Notes: generated by a model from the letters alone, not told the origin. A DNA stretch of 64,000 nt from Streptomyces halstedii (GCA_000720535.1 JOAZ01000001.1:248001-312000); one strand, 5' to 3'. Shown: positions 26,988 to 36,976, numbered from the stretch's first letter. A program made the numbers and translations.

Positions 26988-28964
26988 ATGGCCACCACGG
27001 GAGCAGCCTTACGCATACAGCTCTTGGGGTCGGTACGCGCCTGGCGGAAGGGGGTGGAGGTGGCTCTGGGCCCGCCCAAGCAGCGGGCCGTGCTGGGCCT
27101 GCTCGCCAGTCGCGCCAACGACGTCGTGGGCGTCGAGAACATCGTGGACGCCCTGTGGGGCGGTGACGTACCCCAGACGGCCGCCAACGGCGTGCACACC
27201 TATGTGGGCGGGCTGCGCCGGGCGTTGGAGCCGGGACGCAGCAGAAGAGCGGCCGGCGCCGTCCTCACCTCCGAATCCGGCGGGTACTGCCTGAGGCTGG
27301 ATCCCCTGGACGTGGACGCCACCCTGTTCGCTCGCAGTCATAGTGACGCGCGTAGGTCCCGGGGGCCGGGCTCCAGCGAGGTGACCCTGCGGCTGTACGA
27401 ACAGGCACTGTCGCTCTGGCACGGCGAGGCGTACTCGGGGGTCCCCGGGCCCTTCGCCGCGATGGAGCGCACCCGGCTGCGCGACCTGCGGCTGACCGCC
27501 GTGGAGGAGTGGGCCGCCGGGATGCTGGCGGCCGGCCGGCACGCCGAGATGGTCACCGGGCTGACGGGCGCGGTGTCCGAGGAGCCGCTGCGGGAGAAGC
27601 TGCGCTGGCTGCTGATCCTGGCGCTGTACCGCTGCGGGCGGCAGGCCCACGCCCTGCACATGTACGAGGAGACCCGGCAACTGCTCAGCAGCGAGCTGGG
27701 CGTGGAGCCGGGCGCCGACCTGCGCATCCTCTACCAGCAGATCCTGTCCGGGCACCCGGAGCTGCGCCCGCCGGGCGGCGACACCCCGCACGAACTGCTC
27801 GGGGTCCGGGAGGCGGCGTTCCGTGGCGGTGCGCCCAAGCCGGTGCAACTCCCGCCACTGGCACGCGGGTTCGTGGGGCGCGACAAGGAGCTGTCCCAGC
27901 TGGAGGCGGTGCTGGAGGAGGAGAGCGCGGGCCACGGCGCCTCCACCCCGGTCGCGGTGGTGGACGGACCGGCCGGTGTCGGCAAGTCGGCGCTCGTCCT
28001 GGAACTGGCGCACCGGCTCATCGACCGCTTCCCCGACGGGCAGCTGTACGTGGACCTGCGCGGCACCGCGTTGCAGGGCAGGCCGCTGAGCGCCGCGGAC
28101 GCGCTGGGACAACTGCTGGGCAGCCTGGGGGTCGACGACGCCCAGATGCCTCCGGGCCTGGCCGCCCGCGCCTCCCTCTACCGCAGTCTGCTGCACGGCC
28201 AGCGGATGCTGGTGGTGCTCGACGAGGCGCAGAGCGCCGACCAGTTGCGGCCGCTCATACCGCGTGGCTCGTCCTGCGTCCTGGTGACCAGCCGGCAGCG
28301 CTTCGGCGGGCTCGCGGCGCGGGACGGCGCCCATCTGGTCACCGTCGGACCGCTGGCCCAGAAGGAGTCGGCGCGGCTGCTCGCCGGACTCAGCGAGGGC
28401 CGCCTCGACGAGCGGGACCCGGCCACCGCGCGGCTGGTGGCGCTCTGCGGGGGGCTCCCGCTGGCCCTGCGCATCGTCGCCGACGGACTGGCGGCGAACC
28501 CCGAGGTGCCGGTGGACGCGCTGGTCGAGCAGTACGCGGCCGAGCACGGCCGGCTCGACCGGCTCACGGTCGAGGACGACGCGGCGGCCAGCATGCGCAG
28601 TGTCTTCGAGGCGTCGTACCAGGCGCTCCCCGAGGACGCGGCACGGATGTTCCGCCACCTCGGCATGTACCGGGGCACGTTCACCGTGCAGATAGCCGCG
28701 ACCCTCGCGGAGACGGACTGGGACACCACCCGCAGGCTGCTCTCGCTGCTGGCCGCCAACCATCTGCTGGAGGAAGAGCCGGGCCACCGGTACCGCTTCC
28801 ACAACCTCATCGGCATCTACGCCGCCGAGTGCGCGGAGCGTGAGCCGCCGGCCCGCCGCGAGGAGGCGCTCGCCCGGCTGGTCCGGCTGGGGCCGACCGT
28901 GCCGCAGGCCCGGCCGCCGTCCGGGCACGGCGACTGGCGCGACGCCCGCGCCGCCGCGTTCTGA
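26988..28964 (+). CDS. SARP-type activator with NB-ARC ATPase domain, first copy
   Basis: 658 residues of the AfsR/SARP class: OmpR-like winged-helix DNA-binding domain (about 8-95), bacterial transcriptional activation domain (about 105-245, ending GVEPGADLRILYQQIL) and an NB-ARC ATPase with P-loop DGPAGVGKSAL near 326. The tetratricopeptide tail of AfsR is missing, so it is a medium-size form. The start uses AGGAGG 10 bases upstream. Codon 8 is TTA, which makes translation dependent on the bldA tRNA. It most likely activates the siderophore NRPS genes and perhaps others. The 22-bp repeats at 17.2 kb are candidate targets. Confidence 0.9.
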   Translation: MATTGAALRIQLLGSVRAWRKGVEVALGPPKQRAVLGLLASRANDVVGVENIVDALWGGDVPQTAANGVHTYVGGLRRALEPGRSRRAAGAVLTSESGGYCLRLDPLDVDATLFARSHSDARRSRGPGSSEVTLRLYEQALSLWHGEAYSGVPGPFAAMERTRLRDLRLTAVEEWAAGMLAAGRHAEMVTGLTGAVSEEPLREKLRWLLILALYRCGRQAHALHMYEETRQLLSSELGVEPGADLRILYQQILSGHPELRPPGGDTPHELLGVREAAFRGGAPKPVQLPPLARGFVGRDKELSQLEAVLEEESAGHGASTPVAVVDGPAGVGKSALVLELAHRLIDRFPDGQLYVDLRGTALQGRPLSAADALGQLLGSLGVDDAQMPPGLAARASLYRSLLHGQRMLVVLDEAQSADQLRPLIPRGSSCVLVTSRQRFGGLAARDGAHLVTVGPLAQKESARLLAGLSEGRLDERDPATARLVALCGGLPLALRIVADGLAANPEVPVDALVEQYAAEHGRLDRLTVEDDAAASMRSVFEASYQALPEDAARMFRHLGMYRGTFTVQIAATLAETDWDTTRRLLSLLAANHLLEEEPGHRYRFHNLIGIYAAECAEREPPARREEALARLVRLGPTVPQARPPSGHGDWRDARAAAF

Positions 28965-29048
28965 GCGGGACGGCGCGCCGGTGACCGGGGCCCGCGCGGC
29001 CCCGGCGCCCGTACAGACAGAGGACGACCGGTACTTCATGGAGGATGG

Positions 29049-29798
29049 ATGTCAGTGGGACAGCTGGACGAGAAGGTGACCTTGGTGACCGGTGGCTCGA
29101 CCGGGATCGGTCTGGCCATCGCCCGGCGGTTCGCCGCCGAAGGGGCCACCGTCTATCTCACCGGGCGGAGCAAGGCCGAGATGGACGAGGCGGTGAGGAC
29201 CGTCGGTGAACGGGCCGTCGGCATCCGGAGCGATGTGTCGGACCTGGACGACCTCGACCGGCTCTTCGCTCAGATCAGGGAACGCAGCGGACGGCTGGAC
29301 GTCGTCGTGGCGAACGCGGGCTTCGGCGAGCTGGCCCGGCTGGGGGAGATCACCGAGGAGCACTACGACAAGACGTTCGACACCAACGGCAAGGGGACGC
29401 TCTTCACCGTCCAGAAGGCCCTTCCCCTCATGTCGAGGGGTGCCTCGGTGATCGTGCTCTCGTCCACCAACGCCTCGACGGGCGTCAGGGGGATGACCAC
29501 CTACAGTGCCACCAAGGCCGTCGTCCGCAGCTTCGCGCGCACCTGGGCGGCCGAGCTGGCGGGCCGGGGCATCCGGGTAAACGCGCTCAGCCCCGGGCCG
29601 ACCGAGACCCCCGGTCTCCGGAGCCTCACCGCGCCGGGCGGCCGGCAACTGGCGGACGCCCTCGCGGCCGCGATCCCGTTCGGCCGGCTCGCACGGGCCG
29701 AGGAGGTCGCCAACGCCGCCCTCTTCCTGGCCTCCGACCAGAGCTCCTTCACCACCGGGGCGGAGCTGTTCGTGGACGGTGGCCTCAACCAGGTCTGA
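29049..29798 (+). CDS. short-chain dehydrogenase/reductase
   Basis: 249 residues of the classical SDR family. Cofactor loop TGGSTGIG near residue 14, NAG motif near 90, catalytic Ser in VLSSTN near 138, and YSATK Tyr/Lys near 153-157. Oxidises or reduces an alcohol/carbonyl group with NAD(P)H. The ATG follows GGAGGATGG. It sits between the SARP and the thiazoline reductase/NRPS2 pair. Pyochelin-type pathways do not require an SDR, so its role could be an additional tailoring step or an unrelated reduction. Confidence 0.88.
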   Translation: MSVGQLDEKVTLVTGGSTGIGLAIARRFAAEGATVYLTGRSKAEMDEAVRTVGERAVGIRSDVSDLDDLDRLFAQIRERSGRLDVVVANAGFGELARLGEITEEHYDKTFDTNGKGTLFTVQKALPLMSRGASVIVLSSTNASTGVRGMTTYSATKAVVRSFARTWAAELAGRGIRVNALSPGPTETPGLRSLTAPGGRQLADALAAAIPFGRLARAEEVANAALFLASDQSSFTTGAELFVDGGLNQV

Positions 29799-29812
29799 GA
29801 GCGCCACGGGAC

Positions 29813-29849
29813 CCGGCGGGCGGGCGGCACATCCGGCCCCGCCCGCCGG
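29813..29849. terminator. hairpin between SDR and reductase genes
   Basis: Perfect 12-bp arms (CCGGCGGGCGGG at 29813-29824, complement at 29838-29849) with a 13-base loop, between convergent genes. Acts probably in both directions. Confidence 0.7.
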
Positions 29850-29907
29850 AGGGCCTCAGAGTGTGCCCGTGCCGGAAGGCGCCCGCGCACCCGCGCGCCG
29901 GGCGGCG

Positions 29908-31065
29908 TCAGAGTGTGCCCTCATCCACCCCGCCCGCTTCGGTGCCGTCCCCCGGGCCGGGCCTGTGCTCCGCGTCCGTCGGGGACGAGACCGTGGTCTG
30001 CCGTACGGTCACCCCGGGGACCCCGGTCCGCAGCCAGTCGACCACGGCCTGCGGCGACAGGACCGCCGACGCCCGGTGCACCCCCCGTAGCACCTGCCCG
30101 CCGCACACCGCGGCGGCGGCGAACGCCCCGACCGCGCCGGTCAGACGGGAACCGTCCTCGCCCCGGATCACGATCGCCCGGCTGACCGCGTTCCCCTCCT
30201 GGTCCGATCCCTCCAGACGCCCCCACAGCACGTGGTAGGGGGTGCGTCCGGCCGCGTCCAGGGCGCTGGAGCGCACCAGCTCCTCGGCCCTGGCCGCGAG
30301 GTCCCGCGCCCCCGGGTGCCCGCCCCGTGACCGCTTCAGGGTGCCGAGGACGGCGTCCCCGTCGAAGGCGTTGTACCACCGGGCCTCGCCGAGGCCCAGC
30401 TCCCGTGCCCTGTCCACCAGTTCCTCGGTCAGGAAGGGGTGCGCGGTGAGCGGCCGGGGCACGCCGGGCACCGGGAAGTGGAGTTCGACCGCCAGCGCCG
30501 AGGGCACCACCCGGCCCCGCCACACGGCCATGGGGGTGCCGTAGCCGCGCTCCGCGCTCAGCAGGTAGTCGAGCGCCCCGGTCCGGGTCAGGGTGCCCAG
30601 ACCCGCGTAGCAGCCGGTGAACTCCCCGCCGGGGTCCAGACCTTGGGACAGCAGCCCCGGCAGCAGCCCGGAGAGCCCCGGCATGAGCCCGGCCGACAGG
30701 ACGGCCGTACGCCCCGGGACCGGATCGGCCGGGCGGCCGTCGTCCATGACGTCCACGTAGTCGGCACCCGCGGCGAAGGCCGCGCGGCGGGCCCGGTCGG
30801 CCAGCAGATAGGCCGGACCCGCGCAGTTGAGCACGGTACGGCAGCCCTGGCTGAAGCGGCCCAGGCTGCGGGCGTCGCCCGCGTCCACCGCCATGGCCTC
30901 GGCGGGCGCGGCGAGCCGGGCGGCGCAGGCCCGCGCCGCCTCACCGTCCCGCCCCCCGAGCCGTAGCCGGAACCGGCCCTGGGCGGCCAGGCTGCGCGCC
31001 GCGCTCCGCCCGACCGCGCCGTAGCCGCCGATGATCCCGATCAGGGGCGCGCGACGGGGGCTCAT
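29908..31065 (-). CDS. saccharopine-dehydrogenase-like reductase, probable thiazoline reductase
   Basis: 385 residues. The N-terminal Rossmann fold begins GIIGGYGAVGRSAARSL near residue 9 and resembles the saccharopine dehydrogenase NADP-binding family. It overlaps the stop of NRPS2 (ATGA), so the two proteins are made together. In pyochelin-type pathways one thiazoline ring is reduced to a thiazolidine before N-methylation. PchG/Irp3 enzymes of the Gfo/Idh/MocA family do this, but no such gene is visible, and this protein is the natural candidate. I recall PchK of enantio-pyochelin being a non-PchG type reductase, which would fit; I cannot verify homology here. Confidence 0.75.
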   Translation of the reverse strand: MSPRRAPLIGIIGGYGAVGRSAARSLAAQGRFRLRLGGRDGEAARACAARLAAPAEAMAVDAGDARSLGRFSQGCRTVLNCAGPAYLLADRARRAAFAAGADYVDVMDDGRPADPVPGRTAVLSAGLMPGLSGLLPGLLSQGLDPGGEFTGCYAGLGTLTRTGALDYLLSAERGYGTPMAVWRGRVVPSALAVELHFPVPGVPRPLTAHPFLTEELVDRARELGLGEARWYNAFDGDAVLGTLKRSRGGHPGARDLAARAEELVRSSALDAAGRTPYHVLWGRLEGSDQEGNAVSRAIVIRGEDGSRLTGAVGAFAAAAVCGGQVLRGVHRASAVLSPQAVVDWLRTGVPGVTVRQTTVSSPTDAEHRPGPGDGTEAGGVDEGTL

Positions 31066-34000
31066 GCCGCACCCCCCGCCGTCGCGCGCAGCAGGTGTCC
31101 GGCGAGCGCCGCGGCGTGCGGCGGCCGGACACAGGTGAAGTGGTCACCCGGCGCGTCGGTCACGCGCAGACCGCCGCCGCACACCCGCTGCCAGTAGGCG
31201 CGCATGTCGTGGTGCATGCCGGGGAAGATCTCCGCCTCGCCCCTCTGGCGCACCAGGGTGGTCGCTCCGGTGTACGGGGTGGCCCGGTGGGCGGCCACCG
31301 CCGCCAGGCTGTGCTTGACGGTGCGGAAGGCTCTCTCCAGACGTTCGGGCGCTCTCAACTCCGCGCTCTCCTGGGGCAGATAGGCGCCGATGGCCCGCAG
31401 CCTCTCCTCCTGGGGCCGCGCGGCCAGGGATCTGAAGGCGCGCAGGGCGCCGGTCCCGGCCGGTCCGAGCGCGGTGGCCGGCCGCTCGGTGAGGGCGCCC
31501 CGCGGCACCCGGTCGCCGTGCCGCCGGGTGGCCGCCGTGACCAGGGCGCGGGTCGCCGCCTCGTCGCGGGGGTAGCCGAGCGCGACGGTGTCGGCGCGCA
31601 TCATGCGGGCGAAGACGTACTCGGCGAGCAGGTCGTCCTCCACCAGGTAGGGCACCCGGTAGCTGCTGATGACCGACACTCCGCTCACCTCGGCGCCCGC
31701 CCCGCCCAGCCGGCCGGCCAGCTCGGTGGCCAGCAGCCCGCCCATGCAGTAGCCCACGAGGTGGACCCGGGTGAGGCCCTGGTCGAGGAGCACCCCGGCA
31801 TAGCGGTCGGCGAGGGCGGCGATCAGCGTCCCGGGGTCGCCGCCCAGATAGGCGTCGAGGTCGTCGACGACCAGCCCGGCGACCGGCAGCCGCCCGGAGA
31901 GCTCCTGGACCAGCGCGCGGTAGGGCCCCACGGTGCCGGTCCCGTCGTGCACCAGGAGCAGGGTCGTGGGCTCCCCGGAGCCACCGGGCCCGGCGGAGGT
32001 ACCGGGGCCGCCGCCGATCCGTACCAGGGGAGAGGCAGTCGTGGCGGGTGGACCGCCGGCCGTCCCGCCCGCCGGGCGCAGCCGGTCGGCGAGCGCGGCG
32101 ACCGTCGGCCGGTTGAGTACGCAGCGCAGCAGGTCGTCCCAGTCCATCCCCGCGGCCTGCGGGAGGTGTTCGCGCATCCGGCCGACCAGGCGGGCGACCA
32201 GCAGGGAGTCGCCGCCGAGTGCGAAGAAGTCGGCGTGCCTGCCCACGGCGGGCACGTCGAGCACCTGGGACCACAGGCCGGCCAGAGTGCGCTCCAGGTC
32301 GTCGGCCGGTGCCGCGCCGGCATCTCCGGCGGCGGCACCGGCCGCCGCCGGGGAGACGAGGCGGGCCAGCCGGGCGCGGTCCACCTTGCCGTTCGCGGTC
32401 AGCGGGACCGTGTCCACCACCTGGAGCTCCGCCGGGATCATGTGGCCGGGCAGCCGCTCGGTCAGATGCGCCCGGAGCTCCGCGGTGGTCAGGGCCGCGC
32501 GGTCCGGCTTGAAACGGGCGGCGAAGACCTGCTGGCCGACGTCCGCGAGCGCGCTGTCCTCGCGGGGCAGGCACAAGGCGGTCTCCGCCCCCGCCTCGCG
32601 CAACAGGTCCAGCCACTGCGGCCGGGTGAGGAAGGGGGCACCGGTCTTCTCCCGCGCGTCGGTGAAGCCGGTGAGCCCGTCGTTGAACTCCATGGACGTC
32701 ATGGCGCGGGCCGTGTCGCGGGTGGCCTCGACGAAGACCAGCCAGCCCCCGGGGGCCGTCAGCTCGCGGATCCGCTCCAGCGCCCGGCCCGCGTGCACGG
32801 CGTTGTGCAGGACGTTCGCGGCGACGACCACATCGGCGCCGTTCGGCCGGAACCCCTGGGCCCGGTAGTCCTTGTCGAGGTCGAACAGCCCGAAGCGCAC
32901 CCACGGATGGGCGGCGAAGGCCTCGCGCGCCTCGGCGAGGAAGAAGTGCGAGACATCGGTGAAGTGGTAGTCGACCGGCAGGCCCTCCAGCGCCGGGATC
33001 AGGCCCGCGCTGGTGCCCCCGACGCCGGCCCCGATCTCCAGCAGGCGGACGGGGCCCAGCCCCTGGTGCTCCCGTACGAGGTGCCGTACGGCCCCGGTCA
33101 CGGCCGCGTTGTTGTACCGGCTGATCAGGTTCCCGCGGTAGGCGGCGGCCGCCGTGTCCAGGCGCCCCTCGGGGAAGAGCAGGTCCCGCAAAGGGAGTTC
33201 GCCGCTCAGTAGGGCGGCCAGCCGTGCCTCGCAGTCGCGGTGGAAGCGGACGAGGCCGGGGCCCCAGCCGACGGCGCGCTCCAGCGCGTCCACACGTGCC
33301 CACAGCTCCGCGCGGTCCCCCTTCCGCACGGGCGCCAGGCCGCGGTACCCGCCGTCCCGGTCGCGGGTCAGCCGGCCCGCCGCCTCCAGGGCGCCCAGCC
33401 AGCGTCGTACGAGGCCCTGGTGACGGGCGTGCGCACCGCAGGCCGCGGCGGCCTCCCCGGCCGTGTGGAGGTCCCCGGGCGAGGCGAACAGGCCGCGCTC
33501 GCGGAGCAGCAGGGACATCGCCTGGAGGGCGGAGGCGTCCAGCGCCGCGCACAGGGCGCGGACGGCGTCCGCGTGCTCCGCCTCGTCGAACCCGGCCGCC
33601 CGCCCGGCTGCCTCCTCCGCCTGCCGCGCCAACTCCGGGCCCGGGGCGGGCCGTCGCCGCACACGGGCGGTCTCGGCGAAGGCCACCAGCCCGCGCGCGG
33701 CCCCCTCGCCCCGCGCCAGCGCCGCGGCCAGCCGTACCGACGGGTGGCTCCGGAGGGCGGCCTCCACCTCGGCCAGCTCGACCCGGTGACCGTTCAGCTT
33801 GACCTGGCCGTCCTCCCGGCCCAGCAGCTCGATCACGCCGTCCGCCCCGCGCCGGCCCAAGTCGCCCGTGCGGTAGAGCCGTTCACCGCTGTGCGGGCGG
33901 ACGACGAACCGCTCCCGGGTGCGCTCGGCGTCCCCGAGGTAGCCCAGCGCCAGGCCCGCGCCGCCGATGTACAGCTCTCCGGTGACGTGCTCGGGGCAGT

Positions 34001-36593
34001 CCCGCAGCCGGTGGTCGAGGACGTGCACGGTCTGGTTGGCCAGCGGACGGCCGTAGGGGATGCTGACCAGGTCCGGGTCCACGTCGGTGACCGGGTGGTG
34101 GATGGACCAGATCGCGGCCTCCGTGGCCCCGCCGAGGGCGATCACGCGCAGGGAGGGGACGTGCGCCCGTATCGCGTCGGGCAGCGTCACCGGTATCCAG
34201 TCGCCGGAGAGCAGTGCCAGGCGCATCCGGCCGGTGCCGCGGGCGGGACCGGTCCGCAGGTACTCCTGGAGCATCTGGAGCTGGGCGGGCACCGAGTTCC
34301 ACAGGGTGACCGCGTGCTCCTCGGCCAGGGCCGCCCAGTGGGCGGGGTCCCCGCGCCGCCCGGCGTCGGGCAGGACGAGCGCGCCGCCCACGGACAGGGG
34401 CCCGAAGATGTCGTACACGGACAGGTCGAAGCCCAGGTGGGCCAGACCCAGGATCCGGTCGTCGGGGCCCACCGCGAAGCGGTGGTTGATGTCGTCCACC
34501 GTGTTGCGGGCGGCGGCGTGGGTGATCATCACGCCCTTCGGCGTGCCGGTGGAGCCCGAGGTGTAGAGGACGTACGCCAGGTCGTCGGGGCCGGTGGCGG
34601 CGTCCTCGTACGCCTCCTCGCCACCGGCGGGAGCGGATGTGTCCACCGTGAGGGACCGTACGCCCGGCGGCAGTTCGAGGCCGGGCGACAGCCAGGACTG
34701 GGTGAGCACGGTCCGGACCGCCGCGTCCGCCAGCACCGCGGCCCGGCGCAGCGCGGGCTGGGTGGTGTCCACGGGCAGGTACGCCCCGCCGGCCAGCAGC
34801 ACGCCCAGTACGGCGACGACCTGCTCCCACCCCTTGTCCATGACGATGCCGACCCGCTCACCGGGCGCCACGCCCTCGCGGGTGAGGGCGGCGGCCACAC
34901 CCCGGGCGCGGGCCAGGAGTTCGGCGTAGTCGAGGCGGCGGCCGGGGGCGACGACCGCCGTACGGCCCGGTGTGCGTACGGCCTGCGCCACGACCTGGGC
35001 GTGCAGCGGCCCCCGGGTGCGCGGGGCCTCGGTGGCGTTGAACCGGGCCAGCCGTTCGACCTGGGCGGCGGGCAGCTCCAGGGGGTCGGCCTCGTGCCAG
35101 ACGGCGTCCTCTCCGGCCAGCCGGTGCGTCAGCCGGGCGAACGCGTCGAACATGTCCTGGACCACGCCGTCGGGGAACAGGCCCTCACGGACGTCCCAGT
35201 GCGCCAGCAGCCCGCCGTCGTCCTCCATGATCTGGCAGTCGATCCACACCTGCGGGGTCTGGGTGATCCCGTGGACGAGCGTGCCGCCGGGCATCAGCGA
35301 GGAAGGACCCGCCGCCCCGGTCCCGCCGCCCGGCCCGCCGACCGTACTGGTGAAGACGACCGGCATCAGGGCCTCGGCCCGTCCACGGCGCCGCGCGATC
35401 TCCCGGAGCACCTCGACACCGCCGCAGAGCCGGTGGTCCATGTCGTCCCACAGGCGCGCCTGCGACGCCTGTGCGCGCTCCGCCAGGCTCGTCCCGTCGC
35501 CGAGGTCCACGGCGAGCAGGCTGGTGGAGCTGAAGTCGCCGACGACCCGGTCCACCCCGGGGTGCACCGGAAGCCGGTTCTGCACGGTGAGGCCGAGGGT
35601 GAAGCGCGGGTGGCGGCTCCAGCGCCCCACCGCCTCCGCGAAGACCTGGAGCAGGGCGCCCGAGGCGGTGACCCCGGCGGCCGCGGCCCGCCGGTTCAGC
35701 GCTTCCCACCGCCGGGGGCCGAGGCGCGTGCCGTGCCGGTGGAAGCGGGGCGGGGCGGCGGGGGCGTCGGTGCGCAGCGGCAGTTCCGGGGCGGGCGGCA
35801 GGCTGTCGACGCGGTCCCACCAGTAGGCCCGGTCGCGCTGGTACCGCGTGCCCTCCTGGGTGGCGCGCGCCGCCAGGACGTAGTCCCGGAAGGTGACGCC
35901 GGGCGGGTCGGCGGGCGGGGCTCCGGTACACAGCTCGTGGAGTTCGGCCAGGAGCAGCCGGATACTGCTGTAGTCGCAGATCAGCAGGTCGACGGAGAGG
36001 TGCAGCCGCAGCCCGCGGGCGGTGCGGGTGGTACGCAGGTCGAACAGGGGCCACCGCTCGGCCGGTCCGTGCCGGTGCGACATCCGCGCGCGGACCGCCT
36101 CCAGCGCGTGCCGCTCCTCCGGCCCGTCACAGGCGCCGAGGTCCGTGTGGGCCACGTGGTACCGGGGCACCTGGGGCAGGACGCGCTGATGGCCCTCGGC
36201 CGAGACGACCGCGCGGAGCATGTCGTGCCGCTGGATCAGGGTGTTCCAGGCGTCCTCCACGGTGTCGTCGGCGACGGCGGGCAGCGCGATCTCCAGATAT
36301 CCGTGGCAGGCCACCCCTCCGTAGTCGAAGGCCTCGCCGCGGCCGAGCAGATAGGCCGACTGGACATCCGTCAGCGGGAAGGGATCGTGCCGGGCGCCGG
36401 GGTCGGGGACCAGTCCCGGTCCCGTCTCCAGGACCCGCAGATGCTCCAGGACGGCCGGCTTGTTCTCGCGCAGCCAGGCCAGCCGGCGCGGTGTCAGCAC
36501 CCCCTGCCGGGCGCGGTAGCGGAGTCGACCGTCCTCCTCGTGCAGGAGGACGCCCTCCGCGGTGAGTTGGGCAACGTACTCCGCTACGCGCAT
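31062..36593 (-). CDS. NRPS2: docking-Cy-A(MT)-PCP-TE, PchF-like
   Basis: 1843 residues. Order: N-terminal TubC-type docking segment (1-52); cyclisation domain with D202-x4-D207-xx-S210 (DLLICDYSS); adenylation domain with specificity residues D-L-Y-N-L-S-L-I-W-K, the cysteine code; embedded methyltransferase with an intact SAM loop EIGAGVGGT near 1181; Lys in ANGKVD; PCP with Ser1463 in GGDSL; C-terminal thioesterase. The thioesterase nucleophile is Cys1616 (GYCMGG) instead of Ser. The catalytic His is in GDHFT. It should add and cyclise the second cysteine, N-methylate the reduced ring and release the product. ATG at 36593 is chosen because the docking domain begins there. Confidence 0.92.
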   Translation of the reverse strand: MRVAEYVAQLTAEGVLLHEEDGRLRYRARQGVLTPRRLAWLRENKPAVLEHLRVLETGPGLVPDPGARHDPFPLTDVQSAYLLGRGEAFDYGGVACHGYLEIALPAVADDTVEDAWNTLIQRHDMLRAVVSAEGHQRVLPQVPRYHVAHTDLGACDGPEERHALEAVRARMSHRHGPAERWPLFDLRTTRTARGLRLHLSVDLLICDYSSIRLLLAELHELCTGAPPADPPGVTFRDYVLAARATQEGTRYQRDRAYWWDRVDSLPPAPELPLRTDAPAAPPRFHRHGTRLGPRRWEALNRRAAAAGVTASGALLQVFAEAVGRWSRHPRFTLGLTVQNRLPVHPGVDRVVGDFSSTSLLAVDLGDGTSLAERAQASQARLWDDMDHRLCGGVEVLREIARRRGRAEALMPVVFTSTVGGPGGGTGAAGPSSLMPGGTLVHGITQTPQVWIDCQIMEDDGGLLAHWDVREGLFPDGVVQDMFDAFARLTHRLAGEDAVWHEADPLELPAAQVERLARFNATEAPRTRGPLHAQVVAQAVRTPGRTAVVAPGRRLDYAELLARARGVAAALTREGVAPGERVGIVMDKGWEQVVAVLGVLLAGGAYLPVDTTQPALRRAAVLADAAVRTVLTQSWLSPGLELPPGVRSLTVDTSAPAGGEEAYEDAATGPDDLAYVLYTSGSTGTPKGVMITHAAARNTVDDINHRFAVGPDDRILGLAHLGFDLSVYDIFGPLSVGGALVLPDAGRRGDPAHWAALAEEHAVTLWNSVPAQLQMLQEYLRTGPARGTGRMRLALLSGDWIPVTLPDAIRAHVPSLRVIALGGATEAAIWSIHHPVTDVDPDLVSIPYGRPLANQTVHVLDHRLRDCPEHVTGELYIGGAGLALGYLGDAERTRERFVVRPHSGERLYRTGDLGRRGADGVIELLGREDGQVKLNGHRVELAEVEAALRSHPSVRLAAALARGEGAARGLVAFAETARVRRRPAPGPELARQAEEAAGRAAGFDEAEHADAVRALCAALDASALQAMSLLLRERGLFASPGDLHTAGEAAAACGAHARHQGLVRRWLGALEAAGRLTRDRDGGYRGLAPVRKGDRAELWARVDALERAVGWGPGLVRFHRDCEARLAALLSGELPLRDLLFPEGRLDTAAAAYRGNLISRYNNAAVTGAVRHLVREHQGLGPVRLLEIGAGVGGTSAGLIPALEGLPVDYHFTDVSHFFLAEAREAFAAHPWVRFGLFDLDKDYRAQGFRPNGADVVVAANVLHNAVHAGRALERIRELTAPGGWLVFVEATRDTARAMTSMEFNDGLTGFTDAREKTGAPFLTRPQWLDLLREAGAETALCLPREDSALADVGQQVFAARFKPDRAALTTAELRAHLTERLPGHMIPAELQVVDTVPLTANGKVDRARLARLVSPAAAGAAAGDAGAAPADDLERTLAGLWSQVLDVPAVGRHADFFALGGDSLLVARLVGRMREHLPQAAGMDWDDLLRCVLNRPTVAALADRLRPAGGTAGGPPATTASPLVRIGGGPGTSAGPGGSGEPTTLLLVHDGTGTVGPYRALVQELSGRLPVAGLVVDDLDAYLGGDPGTLIAALADRYAGVLLDQGLTRVHLVGYCMGGLLATELAGRLGGAGAEVSGVSVISSYRVPYLVEDDLLAEYVFARMMRADTVALGYPRDEAATRALVTAATRRHGDRVPRGALTERPATALGPAGTGALRAFRSLAARPQEERLRAIGAYLPQESAELRAPERLERAFRTVKHSLAAVAAHRATPYTGATTLVRQRGEAEIFPGMHHDMRAYWQRVCGGGLRVTDAPGDHFTCVRPPHAAALAGHLLRATAGGAA

Positions 36594-36841
36594 GGTGCTG
36601 TGCCTCTCATTTCGCCGTGCCGACGGGACCTGGACGGAAACAGAGCGGGCCGCCAGCTTTACACGTGACAACGGGTGAGCGCTCCACTTCCGCGACAACA
36701 GGCGCCCCAGGAGCCCGAGTTGGGGCAGTCGCTCGGCGTGCCCGTGGAAAGCCGACGCGATCCCCACTCTCCGTCAGGTGTTCGTCACCACACGCGATAC
36801 GCTGAGCTGACCGCGCACCCTCCCGCCGGTCGCGAGCGCCG

Positions 36842-36871
36842 GTCTGTACGGCGCCGGCCGTCCATACAGAC
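36842..36871. promoter_or_regulatory. inverted repeat GTCTGTA-N16-TACAGAC
   Basis: Exact 7-bp arms separated by 16 bases, extended by GG/CC pairs, upstream of both divergent genes. The half-site spacing would suit a dimeric regulator. Which protein binds is unknown. Confidence 0.4.
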
Positions 36872-36976
36872 GGCGTACATACTTCGCCCAGCCGGGCTGT
36901 CCCAGAATGACGACGCCCGCGCCGGACGACCTTCGAGCGCGCTGATTGATCCTCGGTACACCCAAGGGGGAGGTCC

